Assembly: GCA_016617855.1 (NCBI GenBank)
Contig: JAECUM010093700.1
Span: 1 to 64,000 of the forward strand
Length of the DNA: 64,000 nt
Direction of reading: 5' to 3'
Source: Megalonaias nervosa
Lineage: Eukaryota > Mollusca > Bivalvia > Unionida > Unionidae
The translations under genes and the position numbers were made by a program. Numbering within the stretch: the first letter of the stretch is position 1; every line of letters starts with the position of its first letter. Under the pieces are notes generated by a model that saw nothing but the letters and a program-made list of their open reading frames with translations, did no database searches and was not told the origin of the DNA. Positions 46,005 through 56,600 of the stretch are shown here, piece by piece.

Positions 46005-47271
46005 TCAATAACTCATGCGGCCACCAACACCTTCAAGTAGCATTGTCTTATCGCTGAGTATAACAGCTGTTGCTATATAATTATTTATGGACCAGAATCA
46101 ATATTTTGATCATGTCCCATGAATGTCATCAAACGATTTTATGCACACGCTACATGATTTTGATCAAAATTTAATAATATATCCTCAGCAGGTTCTTGAT
46201 GTCCATTTATCCTCAGTGAAACCTCTGAAACATTGAGTTTGTCAAATATCGTTATACTGTGTGTTTGTGAGTTTCTCGTGCAGCATCTTGGAAAGCAACA
46301 AATATATGTCGCGGTGCAAAGACACCTTGTTGTGATGCTATCTGCCACATAAATAAACCATTAATTGTACTTTGAACACTATCTGTGGTCACCGTTAACC
46401 ATGATAACATTGATTTACCACCTTGACTCATTAAAGAGAGTAAACGTTCTTCAGGTATTATTGGAGTCATTACTGGCATCCACAAAGAAAGTTTTGTTAA
46501 TATTACTTTACTAGCATTGGTGATAGCAGCAGGTCACCATATTGCATCATCGTCTGTAGCCTTTTGTTCGAGTACAACTGTATGCTTGGCTCCAAAAATA
46601 ACCTTTCTGATATTTCTACAAAATCCAAAGATATGTGACAGTGGAATCACACATGAAAATCTTCTACTTCCATCTTTCAGCATTGATCGACATGCTGTGA
46701 ATCCTAAGTTGAATTCTGGATTAGCACCATGAACCACCAGCCGCATATCAGCGTCAGCATTGTCAGCATTGTTTCTTGGTCATCTTACATTGTATGGTCT
46801 GTTGTCAGCGTGGTTAGAAATATCCTTGGTAAACATTATTGACAGACCAGCTGATCTTGAATAATCGGTGCTGTATCTTGCTAGACTCAATATTGTTGTT
46901 GCAACGTCGACGTCTTTCTGAATTGATTCAATATTTTTTCCATCAATCATATGCGCGGCACTATCAAACAATGCCATAATGCCATTATTAACAAAACCAA
47001 CCATAACATCAGCTCTATGTTTAGTATTATCTGTTTTTAGAATTTCACCTTCTACTTCAATAAATGCTTCAGCAGGTAAGAAATATCTACTTGTATCCTG
47101 AACTTGTGGCTCAATTCGCCCACGCTGATTTGACTGTCGTGCATCATAAGAATAATACTGATAATCACGTATCGATTCATCTTTGAGAATTGGTGTGTCC
47201 ATTTCGAGTGCGGGATCAGATACATGCGTGAACATTTTATTATATTTGTTATCGTCCAACACAAAGACCAC
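46005..47271 (-). pseudogene. Major capsid (hexon-like) protein (E2)
   Basis: A double-jelly-roll capsid protein of the Polinton/adintovirus type. The N-terminal frame 46780-47271 (163 codons) contains YFLPAEAFIEVEGEIL, VGFVNNGIMALFDSAAHMI and VATTILSLARYSTDYS. After a stop, LVVHGANPEFNLGF, CVIPLSHIFGFCRN and VIFGAKHTVVLEQKA follow (46534-46746). Then VMTPIIPEERLLSL and QGVFAPRHIFVAFQDAA (46252-46485), and a tail ending near 46005. At least four frame breaks. The start overlaps the pVI-like gene by 23 bases; the first Met (47271) or the later MFTHVSD may be the true start. Confidence 0.82.
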
Positions 47272-47695
47272 TTCCCGCTATTAGACTAGCGGTTATATTT
47301 TTTTCTTTTTCTGATAGTGGTACACCAGCCAACCCTGCTAGTTTTTGATTTGCAGCTTGATTTATTATTTTACTAACGTTTGTAGGCATCATTTCAGTGC
47401 TGGGTAATTTTACTGGCTGAGGTTTAAGTTGTATCAATCGTGCTAGTCTATCTTTGATTGCTGAGGATGCTTTGCTGGCAACATCACCAACAGCACCAAT
47501 ACCTTTTTCACAAACAACGTCAATAGCTTTCATTCCCAGTTGCTTTACAATCGATATTGCTTTTGGGGCTATCCTTCTGAATAGATCCTGAACAACATCA
47601 CCGAGTCCATCACCGTAGATCGCTTTATAGGGTGGTAATCTCGAATTTATCACCCTGATCATGGTCGGTCCACGTTGAGCATTGTGTATAATCAT
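47249..47695 (-). CDS. pVI-like minor capsid protein (E2)
   Basis: An open frame of 148 aa. The N-terminal part has RLPPYKAIYGDGLGDVVQDL, an amphipathic helix candidate. Repeated helical segments follow (FRRIAPKAISIVKQLG, AIDVVCEKGIGAVGDV), with an Ala/Gly-rich centre. Small, helical, basic and immediately upstream of the major capsid gene, it matches the position and character of adenovirus pVI-type membrane-lytic proteins. The assignment is by position and composition rather than a diagnostic motif. One of the few intact E2 frames. Confidence 0.6.
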   Translation of the reverse strand: MIIHNAQRGPTMIRVINSRLPPYKAIYGDGLGDVVQDLFRRIAPKAISIVKQLGMKAIDVVCEKGIGAVGDVASKASSAIKDRLARLIQLKPQPVKLPSTEMMPTNVSKIINQAANQKLAGLAGVPLSEKEKNITASLIAGSGLCVGR

Positions 47696-47728
47696 CTTTT
47701 TATAGTCATTGTATCTAATTGCATACCT

Positions 47729-48591
47729 TTAATCACTGTGGTAATCATCAGCGATTTCATTGATGAGGTACTGATAGACATTAATATCCATTATACCGCC
47801 TGTAAATAATTGTTGACAAATAGCAGCTGCTTCATTGATGATTTCTGGGGAATTATTGCTGGCTCGTTTTCCTCCAATGAGGATTTCTAGTCTGTCCATG
47901 TCAGCAAGGATGTTATTGGGACATGTAGTAATAAGACCACTTCCTCTGGTAATGGTACCAATACTGCTTCCAGTTGCACTGGGGAGATCTTGCCATTCTT
48001 CTATATCCTCACTTCTTTCTTGGGTTCGTCGTTGTAGTCGTTGGTACTGTTTAAGATAATCATCTATTCCATTGCTAAATTCAACAAATATTGGATCGTC
48101 ATTTCCCTCTGATCAAAACTCGCTGCGGCAAATGCAGGTAATCTTACTGGGTCAATATTTTTCCTAAAGGTAAATCGATCTTCATTAAATTTATCATTTA
48201 AATCAGCTCTGAATCTTATTCGTTTTGGTTCTGGTTCTGGTTCTGTTTTACGATACTTTATATCACCTATTTCAGCACGAGCTTGGTCAATACCTTCAAG
48301 TATTTCTCGCATTGGTTGAGCAGCAGCTATTTCACCTGGAAGTTCTCGTAAAATCTTTGTTTTCTTAGTTCTTGTTGCTATTTTTTCAGTTGCTTTAGTG
48401 GTTTGTTCTAATGTGGGAAAAAGACCTTTGATAGTCTCCGTAATTGGTTTAAATAACTGTTCTGTACCTTCTGCAAATTCAGCCTTAGCTTCCTGACGAT
48501 CTTGTAGTTGTCTGACAGAATCACAGATGGCTAGATATTTCTTAATTGCCTCTAACCGTTCTCAAGCTAATCTAGCTGTATGAGATTCCAT
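47729..48591 (-). pseudogene. Coiled-coil virion protein, first gene of the capsid block (E2)
   Basis: About 287 codons from MESHTARLA at 48591, with an early stop at codon 10. A charged, heptad-like region follows (QLQDRQEAKAEF, LFPTLEQTTKATEKIATRTK). The middle PEPEPKRIRF linker leads to a frame change near 48065. The C-terminal domain contains LADMDRLEILIGGKRASNNS and VYQYLINEIADDYHS. The start lies 27 bases inside the right terminal repeat. Role unknown; a scaffold or capsid-associated protein is plausible. Its homologue in E1 is outside the window. Confidence 0.55.
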
Positions 48592-48618
48592 TATTGATAT
48601 AACGATGATTTAATTTAC

Positions 48619-48858
48619 AGCAGCAGAGAGGCTGACGACCAACAGTGAGTGTCCGGGTATGAAAACAAGCACGCCATAAGAAATGAAAACAAAATGTCAG
48701 CGATAAAATAACAAAATGAGCTAACCCAATTGGAGAGAATCTCAGTCGGTTAGAGACTTCAGTTTGACGTTACTGACCTTATATTTTCAGCTTTTGTAGG
48801 AGCCTTTATTTTTCAAACAAAGACAATTCAAGCAAGCCTGTCCAGCCTCTCTGCTGCT
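48619..48858. repeat. Right terminal inverted repeat of E2 (240 bp)
   Basis: Reverse complement of 31221-31460. Contains CAGTAACGTCAAACTGAAGT-complement sequence and the inner AGCAGCAGAGAGGCTG border next to the coiled-coil gene start. Confidence 0.95.
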
Positions 48859-49715
48859 GTTTGTTAGTTTTTTGTCCCCATGATTATATGTTATATATAA
48901 TTGTATTTTGGATTTGACCTTGTCCAAAATCAAGTTGATTGTGTACCTGACCAGTAACTTTTATTTTGTAAACAAATAATACATAATTAATATTTTTCTC
49001 TGTGAGTGTGGGTTAAATATTAGAATCATTATCAATAGAGGTAAGCATGTTTATTTGGGCCTGGGTCTAGGATATTGGTGTTCTGCATGGATTAACCTGC
49101 TGCACCTGATGTTTACCACATTCTTTATTATAATTCTAATAACAGATTTTGTCTTGCTGACAACCTAGAATGTTCCAGATTGGAGAATTTCATTAAGTGA
49201 TATTGCTTTTCCAGACAATGGTAATTGCGACATATGTCAAGTAGATGGGTTTATAATCTTGTTTGCTTGAGAAATTAATCATTCTTGCAATAACATCATA
49301 AGCAGATTGTGTTCAGTTTTTGATTTGGGTACAATTATTTATTTAAATTATTATTCTTGGGAATTACAAAGTACTCAATAATATTCTTGGTGAGAAACAT
49401 TAACTTGGAATTATAGTGAATTCAGACAGTGATATATTGGATTATATTATTGCAATTAATTGGAAGACTTGGCACATCATCACACATCAGGCCACTGGTA
49501 CATTAGTACTTTCAAGACTACAGGCACATTTTATTTCAGACACCAGTGGAATTTAATTAGAACTTTATTCATTAGGTCTGGTGATAGAACGTTTTGGACT
49601 ATTTGGGATTTAATTCACAGTACTGTGAGTTCTTTCTCAATTTTCACTTTGAGTTCTAGGGAAATAAATTATTTGTTGAATTTTACAAAACTTGTTGGAT
49701 TTCACACTTCTCTAT
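48859..49715. repeat. Interspersed ~800-bp repeat, copy 2 (holds E2)
   Basis: Right-hand part of a repeat matching 17171-17965. The left-hand part is probably the ~30 bases before 31221 (TTGTTATGCATATTTAATTA), which align with 17146-17175. E2 therefore integrated into an existing copy. Confidence 0.7.
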
Positions 49716-49719
49716 TACT

Positions 49720-50479
49720 TATTTTAAGACCATAGAGTCATAATAATTTGAAACTTCTTTTGAATAATTCTTTCTTTGGTTAGGGAATTTTATATACTGT
49801 TTGGTACACATGGATTTCAGGTGATGAGTGTGATCAGGTAGCCTATACTGGAATAGTGACTCCAGATATACAGGAGCACTGTTATGGGATATCTTGTACA
49901 TTACCTGAGCTTTTTTCAAGTGGATTTGGTTTTAATAGGTAATAGTTTCAACAATCAGCTTGTTTTCTGCTAGGATTGGTATAGCCTAAATGCTCTTTTT
50001 TGAAGATGTGCTAAATTTACTATGTTTGTAAGTTCTCTTTCTTGAAGACATGTAAGATTGCTATGTTTTTATATTTTCATTTTAGGTCATCTCAGAATGA
50101 TTTCTTTCTCTTAACTATTCCCGCTGTGTAAGTGATAGGAAAAATAAATCTAAGGATTAGTATCCATCAGTTGAACCATCATTCCTGCCACATAGTGTGT
50201 CCTATGAAAAGCAAAATGTTTACCCCCAGCCACCACAGTTTGTTTTTATAAAAACATTGTTTAATAGCAGTAATGCATTACTTGCTAATATTGCAGTTTT
50301 TTTTTAGAAATACCAAGTCCTCAGTCGAAGATAAAAATTAAGAGAACATGATCCTACTCTGATTCATTAGTCATAGCCATCATATGGAATATCTTGGTCT
50401 TTGGAGGACTTTCATGATGGTACACATGTGCAAATTCACCTTGTTGTCATTTTTAAACATCCTTTTGGCCAGTCATGTA
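49720..50479. other. Non-coding DNA
   Basis: A minus-strand fragment at 49719-49919 reads KISHNSAPVYLESLFQYRLP, which resembles the C-terminus of a LINE reverse transcriptase. Otherwise nothing is seen. Confidence 0.45.
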
Positions 50480-50950
50480 CCTTGCTCTGTCATGTGAGTG
50501 TATTCCTCCAGTCCATGCATTATTTTAGTGTTTTTCTCCCAAGTCCATGCATTATTTGAGTGTTCTTCTCCCCAGTTGATGCATTGAGTGAGTGTTTTTC
50601 TCCCCCGTCCATGCATTATTTGAGTGTTTTTCCCCCAGTCCTGGCATTATTTGAGTATTTTTCTCCCCAGTCCATGCATTATTTGAGTGTTTTTCTCATG
50701 AGTTCTTGTATTATTTGAGTGTTTTTCTTCCCAGCTCTGGCATTATTTGAGTGTTTTTCTCCCCAGTCCTTGCAATTTTTGAGTGTTTTTCTCTCGAGTC
50801 CTTGTATTATTTGAGTGTTTTTCTCTCGAGTCCTTGTATTATTTGAGTGTTTTTCTCCCCAGCCCTGGGATTATTTGAGTATTTTTCTCTCCAGTCCTTG
50901 CATTATTTGAGTGTTTTTTATCTCCAGTCCTTGCATTACTTAAGTGTTTT
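50480..50950 (+). repeat. 32-bp minisatellite array
   Basis: About 14 copies of TTATTTGAGTGTTTTTCTCC plus CCAGTCCATGCA, with variation at the 3' half of the unit. Confidence 0.92.
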
Positions 50951-51295
50951 GCTACTTCTAAAGGGTTTCTGCACCATGCTCAGCAAGACATGTGCTGCTC
51001 TTCATTGTTCTCCTTCTTTGTAGATGGTGTTTGAGAAAGTATTACTTATCTATTTTTAGTTTATCTTGCCTGGTAGTAAATTTTTTGTTCAGAGATTTGG
51101 TGAATGTGGGCATAAAAAGACCCCGTAGGATACATGTAAACACACCCCTTGCCTATGGTGCACTGGTCATGTATGCATACATGTGACTGGACACCTAACC
51201 CATAGATTCACAAATTTTGATCAGTAGATTGACTTATAAACCAGATTTTTATTGGCATAAATTTGACATGTTTAGGAGGACTGAAAATAAAAACC

Positions 51296-51393
51296 ACTCA
51301 AATAATGCCAGGATTGGGGAGAAAAACACTCAAATAATGCCAGGATTGGGGAGAAAAACACTCAAATAATGCCAGGACTGGGGAGAAAAACAC
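51296..51393 (-). repeat. Inverted array of the same 32-bp minisatellite
   Basis: Three copies of ACTCAAATAATGCCAGGATT plus GGGGAGAAAAAC, the reverse complement of the 50480-50950 unit, 345 bases away. Confidence 0.92.
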
Positions 51394-51399
51394 TCCATA

Positions 51400-53094
51400 A
51401 TAAAATAACAGCTTTTGAATGTCAAAGAGATTGTAATAGAAGTGATGGACAATTTTAGATGGACAATTTTACAACAATAATCAATGCATATGAGTCTGCA
51501 TATTGTCATTTAGATGAGTTGTAAATCTCAACAAAGGTATTTTGAATTTGTTTTTATAAAAGCCACTGGCATTTTTAGTTTCATTCACCAGATCAATGAC
51601 TGGTGAACACTGATGACATTTAGTGTAATTATTAAGTTTGAAACACTTAACAGGCTCCCAGTAGTTTTCTGATCCAGATTTCCCATTGGATAAATTTGTA
51701 TTTTGCAAAGAATGGGGAATGTCCTTTATGTTTCAGCTTTAGAACGACAAAACTACCATGCTGAACCTGCAAAGAAGTTCATATTTTTATTTTCCTGTGA
51801 CCTGCTGACAGCTTTCCAGTACACATTTAAGATGAATTTACCCTAAGGAGCAATTTTCTGTGTTGGACTTGAGATGTATTCCTCATTTTCATATTTCTTA
51901 GCCATTTTTTTAAGCAAAGAGAGAAAGTGTATGTTTTGGCATTTTTTGATGTGAATTGAACACAATTACATATGAGCTGTCCTCTTTAAACATATTGAAT
52001 AATGCAGTAGCAATTAAAGAATATAAAAATCCAAGATGCTAACTTTAGTTTTCAGCAGAAATCATTTTGTGATCTCTTCTTCTTGTCTTACCTCTACCAG
52101 ATGTTGGATACATTTTATTTAAAGAATTGAAAGCCATCATGCACCACCTTGGACCCTTTATTTTTTGTAACACCTCATGACTGTATTAAGCTTTAAACTC
52201 TCCAGATTACAACAATAAGGTAATCAACTGACAGCTTGTTACGTACACTTGCTCATCTTCTTAAGGCATTTTAAGCCATTTACTCAACCACGCATCATTT
52301 AAAAAAGTGTAACCTATTTCGTCCTCAGTAGACTGGCTCCCACTGGTTTCTGTGGTGACATTATGTGTAAAATTTCAATATTTTTAAAAATAAATTTTGT
52401 AAATACCTTTTATTTTTCAAAAGCAGTAGAATTCAATTATAAAACAGTATCACTGCTCTTAAAATGGTATATTTTCCCTTCTACTGGTAGAATCATGTGT
52501 ATGTACATGCCTGGATGGATGTCCTAAAATGTTGTCTATGGACAGATCAAGCATGGAACTTGGTAGAAAGTCGCTGCACTTAGAAAGGGAGAAGAGAAGG
52601 CCTCATTTCCTCTTCATTGTCACAAGATGACCCCTCCATTCCCAGAAGGGGTCTGGATCACTTCCTGGTTTAGAAAAGTTAACTCCTTCTGTGGGGCAGA
52701 AACAAGGAGCAATCTCATGGCTTGGGGATTGCCAAAAATGGCCAATGGTCCCTGACACACTCTGATGCCATCAATGCTGGTGAAGGACTACTTGATTGTG
52801 ACTATATTTAACTTGATAAGGAAAATGGCTTCTAAACCCTTTTTTCAGTATTAATGTATTTTTATTTGTTTTGTTAAATTAACATACTTTGACATTATCC
52901 ATTTAAGGCATCCCAGCTTCCTTCATATTCCAGCCAACTGAAATGTAGGCCAATGGAACTTAAAGATATGTCCATTTGCTTGTGTGAGAATTTGAATTTG
53001 TTAGTAAAAAGACGTCAGAGTAAGTAAAGTCTGACTGAAACATTATGACTTTAATTTGTAGAAAAGCAGTGATATGGGCTGCCAAGTTTGTGTG
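51400..53094. other. Non-coding DNA
   Basis: No gene found on either strand; general repeats only. Confidence 0.5.
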
Positions 53095-53106
53095 ATATTC
53101 CTTCAG

Positions 53107-53440
53107 AATTTATCGATGTTAAACGACACCGGAACACACTAAACAGTGTCGTTATTTGGGCAGTAAGACCTTGATGCCCAAAAAACATAAATATCAGGGT
53201 TGAAGTCTTACATTGTAGGACTACTCATGAGAACATCAAATCCAAGAGTCATTTGTATGTTAAACAAAACAACACATCCTTTGTTTTGAATATTAAGTGT
53301 GTAAGATATTCTTGAAAATTTGACTTCTTCTTCTGATGTTAGTCGACATAGGAACATGCTGCACAGTGCTGTTATTTAGGCAATAAGACTTTGACACCCA
53401 AAACATAAATATTAGAGTGGGGTGTTAATTAAGGAATATA
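53107..53440. repeat. Two copies of a ~105-bp interspersed fragment
   Basis: 53112-53215 and 53335-53430 share GATGTTA..CGACA, AACA(T/C)..C(A)CAGTG and CCCAAAACATAAATAT blocks in order. A decayed SINE-like sequence. Confidence 0.6.
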
Positions 53441-53506
53441 TGGTAGGCTTCCTCAGAATATTTAGTGAAAAAGTAATAGACTGCATTTTTTTTCAGGATT
53501 GCACCT

Positions 53507-53660
53507 GTGATTGATTCACAGGTAATTAATGTGACTGATTCACAGCTAATGTGATTAATTCACAGGTAATTAATGTGACTGATTCACAGCTAATGTGATT
53601 GATTAACAGCTAATTAATATGACTGATTCACAGATGATATAATTGATTCACAGCTGATGG
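53507..53660. repeat. 44-bp minisatellite
   Basis: GTGATTGATTCACAGGTAAT plus TAATGTGACTGATTCACAGC and TAAT repeats three to four times, with a half-unit substructure. Confidence 0.9.
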
Positions 53661-56600
53661 AGAAGGCACTATATGTTATAGAACTCACTCTTGTTCTGGT
53701 TTCAATTTTTATCACATTTTTGAAGATCTGTGGCACTGAGAACAGTTTCTAAGTTATAAATCGGGGCTAGACCCCATGGGCAGGGCCATATTCAGAGGAG
53801 AATACTGTTGTATAAATGATTTGCACATTATATGTCAAGAAATTCATCTCAGCAAGAAGATACATGAATTCAACATTAATAGACAATTTAGCAATTATAT
53901 GCTCCTATCTTTTCTTTCCTGTCTACAGTTTTATAATGTTTGTAAATATGCATTCACATGATGACATATGTCAGACACCCAGATGAATGATATCAGACAC
54001 ACTTGGGCCTCTTGTCTCCAATTGCTGCCTATGCTTTTTAGGAGCATATATGCCTTATAATAATATAAAGGGAAAAAGATGTGTAATGTGAGAAAGCTAG
54101 TTTACTGAATGCTAATAGAATAATCACAGAACTGGTTTATGACACCATCTCCATCAGCACCCCTCTGTGAATGATTGACTGAACCATTAGTGTCCATCTG
54201 ATTCATGTATTTAAACTAATCTCTGGCTAGTAGTTGTGGAGATTACTTTACCAGCAGGAAAGGGATGGGGGAAGAGGAAATTGTTTGAGGGAGAGGAGGA
54301 CTGTGAGGATAGTAGATATATGCAAGATCTGGATGGAAGCCCAGGCACATTCCTAGTTTTTGGGTGATATTAAATTTCTAGGTTTATTGATGTTTGACCC
54401 TCACACCTCTAGCTAGCATAGCAGGTTGCAATTTAAGTGCCATAGAAACAGAAATGGACTTCATTCTAGGCAAATAAGATAGAGTAGTGGGAGGCATTCT
54501 GCAAAATCATTTTATTGCCTTGTATGGCTTACAAATGGAAATTTGATTAGCTTTGAAAATAGTCATTCTCATTTCTGTAGTGTGGGGCAGATGTCAGTCT
54601 TTTAATGTTTACAGTCATTTTTTTGTATGTCTACAGTATGGGTCAAACATCAGAATCGGGGATTAATTAGGAATGAAAAAGGAAACTTAAATGAGAAGGA
54701 TTGCTACTTTATTTATTTCATTATTGTTGGATTCATTTAGGTTTATTTATGTAAAAATGTTCACATTTCCATGGGTTCAGGTGGGTGGGGTACACACTTC
54801 ATGCAGGGTAGGAAATTGACCTTACGTGAGATGATAGATTGCTCTGCATACCAAATCATGTGATATGTCTCCCTGCTAACCTTCGACAAACATGCAGTAT
54901 TTGGCAAAGAAATATATTTCAGCTTAAGTGAAATGTTTATTGAAAATGATTTGTCTTATTCTTAAAAATGTAAAATTTCAAAGTTGCATAAATTATACTG
55001 TAGGAGACAGTATTTATATTTGTAGTTCAAGATCTTATAGTAATAATCTAAGTGTGTTATTTCAGTAAATAATAAAAATTAGTTTTAAAGCTGCTAGAAA
55101 ATTATTCATGTACAATGAAATTTGCGCCAAAAGATGCTAATTTATTTAGTATATAATCTTATCCTTATTAATTTTATCTGGCTTATATTCATGCTGCCTT
55201 GGAAGTAAATGAATCAGAAATTAAGAACAAAATTGTAAGTAATTGCTATTTAGGAGTATACTGTTGTACATAATAATTTTAACTTCTGCTATGTTCGTCA
55301 AATGGAATTTTGATCAATAATGTCTGTTAATGTAAGGATGTAAATGCATGCTTAGTATATCGGACGATAATTATCTGAAGCCATTGTTTTTGTATTTCTT
55401 TATCATTGCATTTTTGCATCCCCACCCCTCCTTCAGCCCAATGAAAAAGTAAAGAGTCACTCAAGTGTCTGAAAGATCGATACAATAAATCATTGTTTTA
55501 GGGACAAGCTAACATTAAAGTGTACATTTTCAAACTTTAAAATAATGCAGTCTGGAGTTCAGTGCTTCCTATACAAGAAAAATAATATACATCAAAGCCT
55601 GAAAGTTGGGGGTTCTCCACAAATATTCTAGAAACTTTTGCATATATTTTTCAATTTCAGTTCTTTTTTTTCCTTCAAGCCATCGATGGGACATGCTTTT
55701 CTACATACTTTTATGCAAACAAACATGTTGTAATTGCCATCATTTGTTTCCATGTTCAGCTGATTGTACACGCGACCCCAAAAAAGTCTTTATCCATCAA
55801 AGTTTTATCTATGTTGCGGGAAAGGATTAAATCTAATTCCTCCATTTAGACGATCTGGATATTGACAGTCAGAATTACAAGCTCACATTGACGTCTTTTT
55901 ACCCTTATCAATCGAGAAATCAGCAAGTCATTGCAAAAATTGTAAATACTTTCATAATCAATTCATTATTGCCACAAGCAGCTTGTTGGAGGAAAATGGC
56001 AGATGTAAGCAATGCCTGGAGGTGTGTCTAATTTATGTTCGCTGATTGGTTAATTGATCAGCATGATTGACAAGTGGCGATAGGTCAGTTGCCTGGATTG
56101 CTATTATAGTAGCCATTTGGCATGCAATAAGTGATACCCTGCATGAGTGTGAGAAATGCCTATATATCAGCAGAGGATGAAAACCATATTTAAACTAGTG
56201 TTGTTTCTTGCAAAGTATGAAACATTTTTCTTTTTAAATTGGGATTATTTTTTAAAAAATTTCCTGTCTACCTATCAACATAAAATCACCATACATTTTC
56301 TCTAATCTGGTCTGGGAATTCACATATCTTTTGAAACTTGTCACATTTTGTATTAAAACTTTTTTTTTTACCATAGTCAAGATGACAGGTGAAGGGATGC
56401 ATTTAAATGAGCACTTGATCAAACCTCCATCCCCAATTAGGTTGATATACAAGATTTAACTTTAGTCCCTGGATTCAGAGTCTGCATGCCTGAGATGTAA
56501 TGAGGAACTGCCAGTAAAATTGTAGCTGGATTATAATTTAGCATAGCCTGCGAGCTGAAGGAAAGAAAATTTTGTAATCAGATTACAGAAACAAAAACGT

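Larger units (their letters stand above)
31221..48858 (+). mobile_element. Complete Polinton/Maverick-type element E2
   Basis: 17,638 bp, in the usual 15-20 kb size class. It starts AGCAGCAGAGAGGCTGGACA and ends with its complement. The 240-bp terminal repeats differ at about 10 positions, all transitions. GTTTG flanks it on both sides (31216-31220 and 48859-48863). It contains ATPase, PLA2-like, integrase, HNH, helicase, PolB, zinc-ribbon, homing HNH, small ORF, penton-like, membrane, fibre-like, protease, pX-like, major capsid, pVI-like and coiled-coil genes, all damaged to some degree. Later insertions: a pogo-like element (44240-45819) and a SINE (about 38880-39140). Confidence 0.93.
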
